In this document: in pieces, positions 34,885 to 43,954 of the stretch
How the letters are laid out: each line of letters begins with the position of its first letter
Position numbering within the stretch: the stretch's first letter is position 1
Assembly: GCA_033765235.1 (NCBI GenBank)
Contig: JANRIG010000017.1
Span: 8,314 to 72,313 of the forward strand
Source of the DNA: JANRIG01 sp033765235
GTDB taxonomy: Bacteria; Bacteroidota; Bacteroidia; Cytophagales; UBA9547
DNA length: 64,000 bases
Direction of reading: 5' to 3'
Translations under genes and position numbers: made by a program
The notes under the pieces: model-generated
What the model saw: only the letters and a program-made list of their open reading frames with translations
The model's database searches: none
What the model was told of the DNA's origin: nothing

Positions 34885-35799
34885 CTACCGCTCTAATAGC
34901 ATACCCAAATAATTTTGATACCTACTTTGTGCTATGGTACCTGCCTCTACACCGGCCATTACTTGGCAGCCGGGTTCGTTGCGGTGGGTGCAAGTGTTGA
35001 ATTTACATTGCCCTACCAAGCGTCTCATTTCGGGGAAGTAGTGACTTATTTCTTCATCGTTCATGTCATACAAGCCAAACTCTTTGATGCCCGGCATATC
35101 TGTGATAAATGTATCATTGTTCACACTGTACATTTCTACAAATGTAGTAGTATGTGTACCTTTATTGTTATAGCCTGATATTGGGGCTGTTTTTAGCGAA
35201 ATATGTGGTAATAGTCTGTTTATCAAGCTGCTTTTGCCCACCCCAGACTGCCCTGATATGAGCACATTTTTTCCCTTCATCATATCATGCATCTTGCTCA
35301 TATTCACCTCTTGGTGTACAGATATACGCACACATTCATAGCCAATAGATGAATATATGTGCTCTGCTTCATTCCATATATCCATATATTTGGATTGGGT
35401 GAGCAAGTCTATTTTATTCAAAATTATTTTAGTGGGAATTTGGTATGACTCACACCCTACCAAAAATCTATCTACAAAGCCAAGTGGAGTACGGGGGTGC
35501 AGCACAGATATGATGAGCCATACCTCATCTATGTTGGAAGCTATGATGTGGCTATGCTCTGTTTTGTGTGTAGATTTGCGTATGAGATAGTTTTTGCGTG
35601 GGCATATTTCAGTGATTATCATTTTCACGGCACCTTCTGATTCGGGCTCATAGTGCACCCTGTCGCCCACTGCTATAGGGTTGGTAAGTTTTTGGTCATT
35701 TAGTTTGAATTTGCCTTTGAGCACTGCATGGTACACTTCGCCCTCATTAGTACGTAATGTATAGGTTGACCCCACAGATTTGGTTACTACAGCGGTCAT
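34885..35799 (-). CDS. rsgA: Ribosome small subunit-dependent GTPase A
   Basis: RsgA is a late 30S-assembly GTPase. It has the circularly permuted G-domain typical of the family: the G4 motif NKIDLL comes before the G1 P-loop GQSGVGKSSLINRLL, followed by G3 DMPGIKEFG. The N-terminal OB-fold (about 1-70) and a C-terminal zinc-binding region (CKFNTCTHRNEPGC) are present. The 304 residues match the family's usual length. Its gene overlaps nothing but lies 17 bp after rpoN in convergent orientation. Confidence 0.96.
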   Translation of the reverse strand: MTAVVTKSVGSTYTLRTNEGEVYHAVLKGKFKLNDQKLTNPIAVGDRVHYEPESEGAVKMIITEICPRKNYLIRKSTHKTEHSHIIASNIDEVWLIISVLHPRTPLGFVDRFLVGCESYQIPTKIILNKIDLLTQSKYMDIWNEAEHIYSSIGYECVRISVHQEVNMSKMHDMMKGKNVLISGQSGVGKSSLINRLLPHISLKTAPISGYNNKGTHTTTFVEMYSVNNDTFITDMPGIKEFGLYDMNDEEISHYFPEMRRLVGQCKFNTCTHRNEPGCQVMAGVEAGTIAQSRYQNYLGMLLER

Positions 35800-35816
35800 T
35801 TATTTACAACTATGGG

Positions 35817-36413
35817 TCACTTCACCTTCCATTCACGAGGTCTGAAAGTTGTTTGATTGTTCATTATTTTCACATTGTCGCCACTGGGTTTTATCACAAA
35901 CAGGCCTTTGCTTTCGGCATATTTATCTACACCATCGCTCACTATCATACCTGCCACTGCCGCCAGTAGTATTTTGCCTTCGGCAAATGACATAGGATGT
36001 GCCAGTATCTTAGCCATACGCTCTATATGCTCGTCTATATCATCTTTTTTTAGTGTATTTTTTACTTCTATGGCTACTACATAGTTTTTATTATATAATA
36101 GTATATCTATCTCATATACAAATTCAAGGTTGTCATCTTTCATGACACAATGGTTGGCTATGAAATGCACTGGTATATTCCAATCATTGAATTTGCGTAT
36201 AAGGTCTTCTCTCACTTGCTCTTCGGCATATTTGCCCAGCATATCGCCAAATTCAGCTAATTTCTTATTAAGTTCTTTTTGTGATTTTTCCATACGCTTG
36301 TCTCTCTCAGCCATTTGCCTGTTGGTCTCAGCCATTTGCTTGTCTGTTTCAGCCATACGTCTGTCTGTTTCAGCAAAAAGTTCTAATACTCGCTCATAGG
36401 TAAGTTCTGCCAT
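35817..36413 (-). CDS. PD-(D/E)XK nuclease-like protein with heptad repeats (paralogue)
   Basis: The 198-residue protein has the same design as the one at 13950-14597. Its N-terminus (about 10-55) has imperfect seven-residue repeats based on MAETDKQ, forming a coiled coil. The C-terminal domain has EEQVREDLIRKF, EIDILLYNKN, then AIEVKNTL with the E-x-K pair, and GMIVSDGVDKYAESKGLFVI at the end. DUF3782/Uma-like or related predicted nuclease; no activity has been established. Located 18 bp upstream of rsgA (same strand) and apparently a separate gene. Repeats here are degenerate at DNA level, unlike the perfect array of its paralogue. Confidence 0.72.
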   Translation of the reverse strand: MAELTYERVLELFAETDRRMAETDKQMAETNRQMAERDKRMEKSQKELNKKLAEFGDMLGKYAEEQVREDLIRKFNDWNIPVHFIANHCVMKDDNLEFVYEIDILLYNKNYVVAIEVKNTLKKDDIDEHIERMAKILAHPMSFAEGKILLAAVAGMIVSDGVDKYAESKGLFVIKPSGDNVKIMNNQTTFRPREWKVK

Positions 36414-36456
36414 TTACTTAATATTTTCACAAAAATAATGTTTTTTTATACAAATT

Positions 36457-37728
36457 TCAAATGATATGGGAGTGATATTGACTTGCAAAAACTGTGTCAT
36501 ATATGCTTTTTGAGCCACCACTATTATTGATTATCATTTGATACGCATGGTGTCCCATGCTTGTCCTTGTACTGATATCTTCACATAATAATATAATTTT
36601 TTGGGATAATGATGCACTATTCTCAATGATGAATGCACCATGGGCATCTACCATGAGTTGGGCTTCGCGATACTTACTGATATTTGGACCAAAAAGTACA
36701 GGCTTGCTATACACCGCAGGCTCCAATATACTGTGCAATCCACCCTTGAAGCCACCACCTATATATACAAAATCTGCATAGTAGTAGCTCGATGCAAGGT
36801 AGCCTATATTATTCATTATCAATATATCAGCATCATATTTGAGGTTGGTATACCGTGCACTATTAGCTTTCAGTCGTTGCTCTATGTATATAAGGTCTTT
36901 ATTTTCTATTTCATGAGGTGCCCATAGTATTTTCAAATTGTATTTTTTTAATAATTGAGGAGTGAGCATATTACATATCACATCTACATCTTCAGGGTGG
37001 GTACTACCTATTATCCATAATATGCCATCGCCTTTAAAATGCGCTATGTCAGGCATCAATTTTCTATTAGCAGGTAGGTTGAGCACTGTATCAAAACGTG
37101 TATCATTGGCTATATATGACTGAATATTAATTGATTGTAGTAGCGACTGTGAAAGGCTGTCTTGTACAAATATCATGCTATAATAGGCAAGCATTTTTCT
37201 AAACAGGTAGCCATAAGGCTTAAAAAATATGTGATGAGGATAAAAAAAAGACGAAAATAGCACAACAGGTATATTATTTTCATGCAATTTTTTGATTAAT
37301 TGATACCAAAATTCATATTTCACTATAAATACCATTTCAGGGTTCACTATTTTTATGATTTTGAGTGCATCAGTACTGTAGTCGGCAGGCAGGTATGTTA
37401 CACAATCTGCATAAGGGTAGTTTTTGCGCATTTCATATCCTGATGATGAGTAAAATGTAAGCAATATTTTATAGTCAGGTTTTTGTATTTTTATTAGTTC
37501 TAATAAAGGTCGTCCTTGCTCAAACTCGCCCAACGATGAGCAGTGAAACCATATAGTTTTATGATTTTTTCCTGAAAAAACATTTTGCAAAACTTCAAAA
37601 GTAGCTCTGCGACCGGACAGCATTTTTTGTGTTTTTAAGCTCCACATTGAATGAATGCGAATAGCTGTTTCTAATAGTACGATACCAATATTGTAAATAA
37701 TTTCTGAAGCAAAAATTCTTATATCCAT
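36457..37728 (-). CDS. waaA: 3-deoxy-D-manno-octulosonic acid transferase
   Basis: WaaA (KdtA) transfers Kdo from CMP-Kdo to lipid A in lipopolysaccharide synthesis. The 423-residue protein shows GRRATFEVLQ near the N-terminus, WFHCSSLGEFEQGRPL with the acceptor-site Glu, VFIVKYEFWYQLIKKLHE and IPVVLFSSFF, then the glycosyltransferase-B C-terminal half with GSTHPEDV, WAPHEIE and YIGGGFKGGLHSILEPAVYSKPVLFGPN, which binds CMP-Kdo. This implies an LPS-bearing outer membrane in the host. Divergently arranged with the DUF4296 gene. Confidence 0.92.
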   Translation of the reverse strand: MDIRIFASEIIYNIGIVLLETAIRIHSMWSLKTQKMLSGRRATFEVLQNVFSGKNHKTIWFHCSSLGEFEQGRPLLELIKIQKPDYKILLTFYSSSGYEMRKNYPYADCVTYLPADYSTDALKIIKIVNPEMVFIVKYEFWYQLIKKLHENNIPVVLFSSFFYPHHIFFKPYGYLFRKMLAYYSMIFVQDSLSQSLLQSINIQSYIANDTRFDTVLNLPANRKLMPDIAHFKGDGILWIIGSTHPEDVDVICNMLTPQLLKKYNLKILWAPHEIENKDLIYIEQRLKANSARYTNLKYDADILIMNNIGYLASSYYYADFVYIGGGFKGGLHSILEPAVYSKPVLFGPNISKYREAQLMVDAHGAFIIENSASLSQKIILLCEDISTRTSMGHHAYQMIINNSGGSKSIYDTVFASQYHSHII

Positions 37729-37795
37729 CTTATAATTAAACCTACAAATATCCTACTAATTGGGATAATTTCCTCAAATAATATATTTTTGCTCA

Positions 37796-38140
37796 ATGAT
37801 AAGATTCTCCCTCAGTGTTGCAACATTTTTGTTTCTGCTATTAATATCATGCAATGATGACCAAAAAGTATCTGCACCACTATCTGAGGATGAAATGGTG
37901 AATACGCTTATACAAATACATCTTAACGAGGCCAAGGCTATCAATACATTTTTGCCTGTAGACTCCCAACGATTGTATTACAAAATACTCGAAGACTCTA
38001 TGTGGTATAAATTGCAAACTACTCGTGTACTTTATGACTCCAGCTACAAAATGTATGCACGACATGCATATGCCTTGGACAAAATATACACCCGTGTGAT
38101 AGATTCACTAAGCTTACGCGAAGCATTGCGAAAGTTGTAA
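37796..38140 (+). CDS. DUF4296 lipoprotein
   Basis: A 114-residue exported protein with an N-terminal lipoprotein signal (FLLLISCND, lipid-modified Cys at about residue 19). The rest fits DUF4296, a Bacteroidota family: DEMVNTLIQIHLNEAKA at the start of the domain and ARHAYALDKIYTRVIDSLSLREA near the end. Function unknown. It stands alone between two convergently and divergently oriented neighbours. Confidence 0.8.
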   Translation: MIRFSLSVATFLFLLLISCNDDQKVSAPLSEDEMVNTLIQIHLNEAKAINTFLPVDSQRLYYKILEDSMWYKLQTTRVLYDSSYKMYARHAYALDKIYTRVIDSLSLREALRKL

Positions 38141-38182
38141 TAGTGCATACAAGTTATAAGCCATTATTTTGTATATGATACA

Positions 38183-39421
38183 TTAGCCCAATACTTCATT
38201 CATCTTATGGCTGTCCAATTCGCCTTCTATTTTGGCAATAAACATGGTAGCCACCCCATTGCCTATCAGATTTGTAATAGACCGTGCCTCAGACATAAAC
38301 CTGTCTATCCCCAATAGCAATGCCACCCCCTCTACAGGTACCACATGTGTGGCTTGCAGGGTGCCTGCCAATATCACTATAGCACTCCCATGCACAGCAG
38401 CAGCCCCTTTGGAGGTGACCATGAGAATGAAAATAATGGTGAGCTGCTCATACAAGCTCAATGGTATGTTGTAGGCTTGAGCTATGAATAAGGTGGCCAT
38501 AGATAAGTATATGGTGGAGCCATCAAGGTTAAATGAGTAGCCTGTAGGTATCACAAGCCGTGTGACAGAGCGGCTGCAACCTAAGTTTTCGAGCTTGTGC
38601 ATGATACGGTTGAGCACCGTTTCGCTGGATGAGGTGCCGAGCACTATGAGCAGCTCATCTTTGATATACACCAAAAACTTAAAGATATTATACCTGCAAT
38701 ACCATGATATAGAGCCCAGTATCACTATTACAAAAACTATGACTGTGGTGTAGAATGTGAGCATAAGCTTGGCAAGCGGCACTACAGACTGCAACCCAAA
38801 CTTGCCTACCGCATAAGCCATAGCACCAAATGCTGCCAATGGTGCCATATACATGAGCATATTGAGTATGTTGAAAAATACATGTAATATTTTGTCGAAT
38901 ATATTAATAATTTGACTGCCGCCTTCGCGCAACTTGGTGACACCTATGCCAAAAAACACGGCAAAAATGAGAATTTGTACTACTTCGCCTTCGGCAAATG
39001 CTTTTACTGCATTGGCAGGCAAGTTGTGCATCAAAAAATCGAGCCAATCTATCTCTTTTTTTTCTGTGACGTAGTTGGATATATCGCCTTTGGATATGGC
39101 TGAAAAGTCTACCCCTGTGCCCGGCTCAAATACATTGGCTATCACCACTCCTATGATTAATGCAAATGTAGTGACTATTTCAAAATACAGTAGTGCTTTG
39201 CCTCCCACACTGCCGAGTTTCTTGAGATTGCCTATACTGCCAATACCATTTACCACACTAAAAAATATAATAAAAGGAATGAGCAACTTCACAAATTTGA
39301 AAAACACATCGCTCAGTATTTTCATATTCATGCCCCATTCGGGGCTCATGGCACCCAATAGCAAGCCAAGCGCTATAGATACTAAAACTTGAAAAGTAAG
39401 GTTTTTGAATAAAGCAGGCAT
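38183..39421 (-). CDS. DctA/GltP-type dicarboxylate-cation symporter
   Basis: A 412-residue DAACS-family transporter, with about eight membrane segments and two hairpin loops. Family landmarks are the Ser-rich GTSSSETVLNR segment in the first hairpin region and PTGYSFNLDGSTIYLSM (NMDGT equivalent), which bind the anion and sodium/proton. It starts only 3 bp after the stop of the GH2 glucuronidase gene, so it is likely the last gene of the uxaC-GH2-symporter operon. The family usually carries C4-dicarboxylates or glutamate, so a uronate substrate is only suggested by position. Confidence 0.9.
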   Translation of the reverse strand: MPALFKNLTFQVLVSIALGLLLGAMSPEWGMNMKILSDVFFKFVKLLIPFIIFFSVVNGIGSIGNLKKLGSVGGKALLYFEIVTTFALIIGVVIANVFEPGTGVDFSAISKGDISNYVTEKKEIDWLDFLMHNLPANAVKAFAEGEVVQILIFAVFFGIGVTKLREGGSQIINIFDKILHVFFNILNMLMYMAPLAAFGAMAYAVGKFGLQSVVPLAKLMLTFYTTVIVFVIVILGSISWYCRYNIFKFLVYIKDELLIVLGTSSSETVLNRIMHKLENLGCSRSVTRLVIPTGYSFNLDGSTIYLSMATLFIAQAYNIPLSLYEQLTIIFILMVTSKGAAAVHGSAIVILAGTLQATHVVPVEGVALLLGIDRFMSEARSITNLIGNGVATMFIAKIEGELDSHKMNEVLG

Positions 39422-39424
39422 GGG

Positions 39425-41230
39425 TTATTTTATTTCCTCATAATATTTTTTGAGCACATAAAAGGCTTTCTTTTTATTGCCTTTGTGCCCTACCAGTCCT
39501 TTATTGTTCCACCCTTCTTGATAGTATGGGTTGAGCCGCTTGGGAGACCTAAAGTCTGCCAATATCCATGGCGAGCAACCTACAAATTGTTTGCCAATTT
39601 TGCGCATCATTTCTGTTTGCTCGGTGTAGTACCACTCTTGGTACTCCTCACTCCATCTGGTAAGACTGTCAGCATAAAAACCACCCAATGCTTCTGCGCC
39701 TGTTTCGCTGATGAAAAATGGTTTTTTATATTTAATGTCCCACTTTATGGTGCGGCAATTGGTAGGAAGCCCGCCATACCACCCATTGTACTCATTTATG
39801 GAAACTATATCTACATATTCGCCCAATGGGTCATTTACTATGTGTGTATCCCAATCCGGCACATTGTAGTGTACTTCCAATGCAGCAGATACTAATCTGG
39901 AGGGGTCAAGTATTTTGGTTGATTTTATCAACTCTGCCATAAATTTTGTACGCTGTTCACTCACAGGAGTTTCATTCCCTACTGACCATATTGCCACACA
40001 TGCTCTGTTTATATCGCGGGTCACCATTTCGGCAAGTTGAGTATTGGCTTTTTCAAGTGTTTCAGCATTATTGAAGTTGATGTTCCAATACACAGGTATT
40101 TCTGACCATACTATTAGCCCTAATGAGTCTGCTACTTTGGTCATGTGTTCATTGTGAGGGTAGTGAGCCAGCCTTACCATGTTGCACCCCAAGTCTTTGG
40201 CCCAATTCAGAAGTATTACGGCATCTTGCTTAGTGTAAGCTCTTCGCCCTTGTGTAGGCAGCTCTTCATGTATGCATATTCCTTTCATAAAGAGTGGTTT
40301 ACCGTTGAGCAACAACTCTGTTTGGCGAGTTTCTATGGTCTTGAAGCCTATTTTATCTGCTATTTTTTCGGTAGAGGTGGTGATAATGATTTGATATAGC
40401 TTTGGACTTTCGGGCGACCATAGTGTGATGCCGGGTACTTTTAATGATAGGTTTTGTGCTTCTTTGGCTTTGATAATTTTGACAAATTTAAGCGCTGGTA
40501 TTTCTATTTTTACCATTTCATTTTCTACATATTGCGACATGTTAATTTTACATGTTATGGTTTTGTCTTTTTGCATTGCAAACTGATAATTGATAATGTG
40601 TACAGCAGGCAACTCCACCAAATGTACATCGCGTGTGATGCCTCCATAGTTCCACCAATCAAAGTTCAGAGCCGGTATCTCATCAGCATATCTTTTGTTG
40701 TCTGCTTTTACTATCAAATAATTGTCTTTTTCTAATAGAGAGCTATCAGGTATTTCAAAGCAGAATGGGGTGAACCCACCCTTGTGCTCGCCAAGATATT
40801 TCCCGTTGATAAACACATTTGCTTTATAATTAACCGCACCAAAATGAACGAATAGCTTATTATTTTTATCAGATTTTATATAATCAAATGATTTTTTGTA
40901 CCACACAGTGCCTTCATAAAGGTCGAGGCGGGGGTTTTGTGAATTCCAATCTCCGGGTACTTTCAGCACGTATTTATCTACATATCCGTGCTCTATTCGC
41001 TCTGTTTTGTCTGCAGGAATACCATTATTCCAAAATGCCTGTTTGTCTTTGTCATTTCGTTTTATGTATTTGTAGTTATAGTATCCTGTCTCAAACACAT
41101 CAATGATATATTGCCATTCCCCGTTTAGTGAGGTGTATTTCCTGCTTTCAATATTAATAATCAATGGATTAACTGCCCACGCTTGCATGTGGCAAAACAG
41201 TACAAGTGATAATAATTTTATTATTTTCAT
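39425..41230 (-). CDS. GH2-family beta-glucuronidase-like glycosidase
   Basis: The 601-residue exported enzyme (signal MKIIKLLSLVLFCHMQAWA) has the GH2 layout: jelly-roll sugar-binding (KVPGDWNSQNP, ADNKRYADEIP, FDWWNYGGITRDVHLVELP), an immunoglobulin-like domain, and the TIM barrel. Catalytic acid/base is in VAIWSVGNE and nucleophile in FISETGAEA. Near the C-terminus NNKGLV gives the N-x-K-G motif that in beta-glucuronidases recognises the uronate carboxylate, and VDIVSINEYNGWYGG also fits glucuronidases. Together with the adjacent uronate isomerase gene this supports glucuronide hydrolysis. A narrower substrate cannot be given. Confidence 0.88.
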   Translation of the reverse strand: MKIIKLLSLVLFCHMQAWAVNPLIINIESRKYTSLNGEWQYIIDVFETGYYNYKYIKRNDKDKQAFWNNGIPADKTERIEHGYVDKYVLKVPGDWNSQNPRLDLYEGTVWYKKSFDYIKSDKNNKLFVHFGAVNYKANVFINGKYLGEHKGGFTPFCFEIPDSSLLEKDNYLIVKADNKRYADEIPALNFDWWNYGGITRDVHLVELPAVHIINYQFAMQKDKTITCKINMSQYVENEMVKIEIPALKFVKIIKAKEAQNLSLKVPGITLWSPESPKLYQIIITTSTEKIADKIGFKTIETRQTELLLNGKPLFMKGICIHEELPTQGRRAYTKQDAVILLNWAKDLGCNMVRLAHYPHNEHMTKVADSLGLIVWSEIPVYWNINFNNAETLEKANTQLAEMVTRDINRACVAIWSVGNETPVSEQRTKFMAELIKSTKILDPSRLVSAALEVHYNVPDWDTHIVNDPLGEYVDIVSINEYNGWYGGLPTNCRTIKWDIKYKKPFFISETGAEALGGFYADSLTRWSEEYQEWYYTEQTEMMRKIGKQFVGCSPWILADFRSPKRLNPYYQEGWNNKGLVGHKGNKKKAFYVLKKYYEEIK

Positions 41231-41231
41231 A

Positions 41232-42647
41232 TTAATTTAAGTTAAAATAATTTTTTGCGTTGTGATAACATATGTTTTGCACCATTTGCCCAATCCAGTT
41301 CATATCATTGGGCAGCTCGCCATTTTCTATATCATTGCCTAATATATTGCATAATATTCTTCTGAAATATTCATGTCTCGGGAATGAGAGAAAACTGCGA
41401 GAGTCTGTGAGCATTCCTACAAATCGACTCAGCAAACCCATGTTTGAAAGTGCATTGATTTGTTTTTCCATACCGTCTTTTTGGTCAAGAAACCACCACC
41501 CTGAGCCAAATTGTATTTTGCCGACAATATTGCCGTCTTGGAAGTTGCCAATCATGCTGGCAAATACTTCATTATAGGCAGGATTAAGATTGTATATAAT
41601 AGTTTTGGTCAATTTATTTTCAGTGTCTAACTTGTTGAAAAACTGTGCCATACCTTGTGCCACAGTAAAGTCTCCAATACTGTCGGCTCCACAATCTGCT
41701 CCTATTATTTTTTGCAAGCGAGTATTATTATTGCGCAGTGCACCTATATGAAACTGCTGTACCCACCCTTTTTGCGCATCAAGCAAAGCCAAATGATATA
41801 GTACAAACGATTGATATTGAGATATTTCTTCAGAATTCAGCTTTACCCCTCGCATGAGCTTTTGGAATGATGCTTCTACATCTTTGTCATTATATTGTGC
41901 ATACGGTATAGTATCCAGTCCATGGTCTGAAAGTTTGCAACCACGTCTTGCAAAATAGTCGTGCCTGTAGGTGAGTGCGCCCATCAGGTGGCTGAGTGAT
42001 GTAATATTCAAATTGGCAGACTCTCCTAATTTTTGCACATATATTTTGTAATTTTCCGGGGTATACACTTCCAATACTTTATCTGCACGAAAGGTAGGGT
42101 ACATCTTTATGCCAATATTCATAGCGTTGAAAGCCTCGTGGTGTACCAAATCATCTATAGGGTCATCGGTAGTACATATAGTTTCTACCTTCATTTTTTG
42201 GAGCAGATTTTGAGTACTGTATTGCAATGTTTGCAATATTTGGGAGGTACGCTCGTAGATAATATTTGAGGTATTGGCACTTAGCAACTCATGTATATCA
42301 AAATATCTTTGCAACTCCAGATGTGTCCAGTGATAGAGTGGGTTGCGCATAGTGTATGGCACTGTGTACGCCCATTTTTCAAATTTTTGCCGGTCAGAAG
42401 TATTTTTGCCCGTGATGTACTCCTCGTTCACCCCGTTTGCACGCATGGCACGCCACTTATAATGGTCGCCATAGAGCCATGCTTGGGTAATGTTTTCAAA
42501 TACCATGTTTTCTGCTACTTGCTTTGCAGACAAATGATTATGATAATCTATGATAGGCATGTGCGCTGCAAAGTCATGATAGAGCAATTGTGCAGTGCGG
42601 GTCTGTAATAGAAAATCTTGGTCAATAAAAGCCTTTGGCATGTGCAA
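41232..42647 (-). CDS. uxaC: Uronate isomerase
   Basis: UxaC isomerises D-glucuronate to D-fructuronate and galacturonate to tagaturonate. The 471-residue amidohydrolase-fold protein shows IDYHNHLSAKQVAEN (metal/active-site DxHxH variant), YGDHYKWRAMRANG, CTTDDPIDDL, YPTFRADKVL and HLMGALTYRHDYFARRGCKLSDHG, followed by GWVQQFHIGALRNN, then the FVGMLTDSRSFLSFPRHEYFRRILC block. Start ATG 42647 (a second in-frame ATG is 2 codons later). It is the first gene of a minus-strand operon with the GH2 glucuronidase (1-bp gap) and the symporter. Confidence 0.95.
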   Translation of the reverse strand: MHMPKAFIDQDFLLQTRTAQLLYHDFAAHMPIIDYHNHLSAKQVAENMVFENITQAWLYGDHYKWRAMRANGVNEEYITGKNTSDRQKFEKWAYTVPYTMRNPLYHWTHLELQRYFDIHELLSANTSNIIYERTSQILQTLQYSTQNLLQKMKVETICTTDDPIDDLVHHEAFNAMNIGIKMYPTFRADKVLEVYTPENYKIYVQKLGESANLNITSLSHLMGALTYRHDYFARRGCKLSDHGLDTIPYAQYNDKDVEASFQKLMRGVKLNSEEISQYQSFVLYHLALLDAQKGWVQQFHIGALRNNNTRLQKIIGADCGADSIGDFTVAQGMAQFFNKLDTENKLTKTIIYNLNPAYNEVFASMIGNFQDGNIVGKIQFGSGWWFLDQKDGMEKQINALSNMGLLSRFVGMLTDSRSFLSFPRHEYFRRILCNILGNDIENGELPNDMNWIGQMVQNICYHNAKNYFNLN

Positions 42648-42752
42648 TAAATGTGTAAAAAAAAAACGGTGTAAATATATTATTTAGCTATCAAAAAAAT
42701 ATTTATACTCGCAAAATAATAATATATATTTGAAAAAAAACTTTATTCTTCT

Positions 42753-43163
42753 GTGAATATAAAAGCAATCTATATTAATCTCCCGGTAAAAGACTTGCAG
42801 CAAACGCGAAGTTTTTGGACGTCGCTTGGCTTTGGGTTTAACGAGCAATTTAGCGACGAAAAAGCAGTATGTCTTATACTCAATGATGGCACTATGTATG
42901 CCATGCTCATAGCCCACGATTACTATAAAACATTCACAAACAGACCTATAGCAGATGGCTCTACTACTCAGGTACTAATAGCCATAGAGGTAGAAACCAA
43001 AGAAAAAGTAGATGAAACAATAAAACTTGCACTTGCTCACGGTGGCTCCAGATATCGCAACGGGGAAGACCACGGCTGGATGTATTATGACTCGTTTGCA
43101 GACCCTGATGGGCACCAGTGGGAAGTCATGTACTCAGACCTGAGCAAACTGCCTCAGGGATAA
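42753..43163 (+). CDS. VOC-family (glyoxalase/bleomycin-resistance-like) protein
   Basis: The 136-residue protein contains two beta-alpha-beta-beta-beta units: INLPVKDLQQTRSFWTSLGFGFNEQF and, in the second half, LALAHGGSRYR and FADPDGHQWEVMY with a likely metal-binding His/Glu. The family includes lactoylglutathione lyase-like and dioxygenase enzymes, so a substrate cannot be named. The start is GTG at 42753, with no earlier ATG in frame. Divergently placed relative to uxaC (106 bp between starts). Confidence 0.82.
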   Translation: MNIKAIYINLPVKDLQQTRSFWTSLGFGFNEQFSDEKAVCLILNDGTMYAMLIAHDYYKTFTNRPIADGSTTQVLIAIEVETKEKVDETIKLALAHGGSRYRNGEDHGWMYYDSFADPDGHQWEVMYSDLSKLPQG

Positions 43164-43349
43164 TATATTGTAAATTTAAGATTTAAGATTTTGAGATTAG
43201 TACTATATATTTAGGAGTGATATTATTTACTTTGAGACCATTTATGATGTTCGACTGTTTGTAGATAGGTGCCTGAAGTGAATTGATTGACAAAATTTAT
43301 TAAGTAAATGCCATTCATTCAAATTTATGGTATATTTACAAAAAAAAAT

Positions 43350-43940
43350 ATGAAAAAAATCATCCTTATCTTCTCAGTAAGTCTATTATCAGCAGTACAA
43401 TCATATTCTCAAAATATTTATGCCAAGCGCGACGATGTATGTCCTTTGCAGGTTGGCAAAAAAGTACCTGATGTGATATTCAAAGACACCAAAGATCAAG
43501 ACATATCGCTCAAAGACATATATGCACAAAAGCCGGTGTTATTGATATTTTTTAGAGGCAACTGGTGCCCGTATTGCAATGCTCACTTGAGCGAATTGCA
43601 AAAAATAGAGCAAGAGGTACTTAAGGCGGGTTACCAAATAGTGGCAGTGAGCCCCGACAAAATCACAGAAATACCCAAAACTATTGAAAAAGATAAAATA
43701 AACTATACTTTGCTGAGTGATGCAGCTATGAAAGCCATGCCTGAGTTTGGTATTGTATATCGCGAGAAAGGATATGTAGGGTTGCTCGAATCAGCATCAG
43801 GTCAAGGTCATAGATTTTTGCCTGCACCCTCGGTATTTATCATTAACAAGCAAGGTGATATACTTTTTACTTATGTGAATATTGATGTAAGCAAGAGGCT
43901 GAGCAAAGAAATAATATTGGCAGCATTGCAAAATTTATAA
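43350..43940 (+). CDS. Exported AhpC/TSA-family peroxiredoxin-like protein
   Basis: The 196 residues start with a signal peptide (MKKIILIFSVSLLSAVQSYS), which decides the ATG at 43350 over the more upstream ATG at 43308. The mature part shows the thioredoxin fold with LIFFRGNWCPYCNAHLSELQ, where the first Cys is peroxidatic and a Trp-Cys-Pro-Tyr-Cys pair is present, IVAVSPD, and the cis-Pro-like segment FLPAPSVFIINKQG. It may be a periplasmic peroxide or thiol-disulfide protein. It lies 14 bp upstream of a subtilase gene, with which it may be co-transcribed. Confidence 0.85.
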   Translation: MKKIILIFSVSLLSAVQSYSQNIYAKRDDVCPLQVGKKVPDVIFKDTKDQDISLKDIYAQKPVLLIFFRGNWCPYCNAHLSELQKIEQEVLKAGYQIVAVSPDKITEIPKTIEKDKINYTLLSDAAMKAMPEFGIVYREKGYVGLLESASGQGHRFLPAPSVFIINKQGDILFTYVNIDVSKRLSKEIILAALQNL

Positions 43941-43954
43941 AATAATATAATACT

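Noticed and set aside
39425..41230. Beta-galactosidase (lacZ type) for the GH2 gene
   Set aside because: The NNKG motif, the glucuronidase-like INEYNGWYGG segment and the adjacent uxaC favour a glucuronidase.
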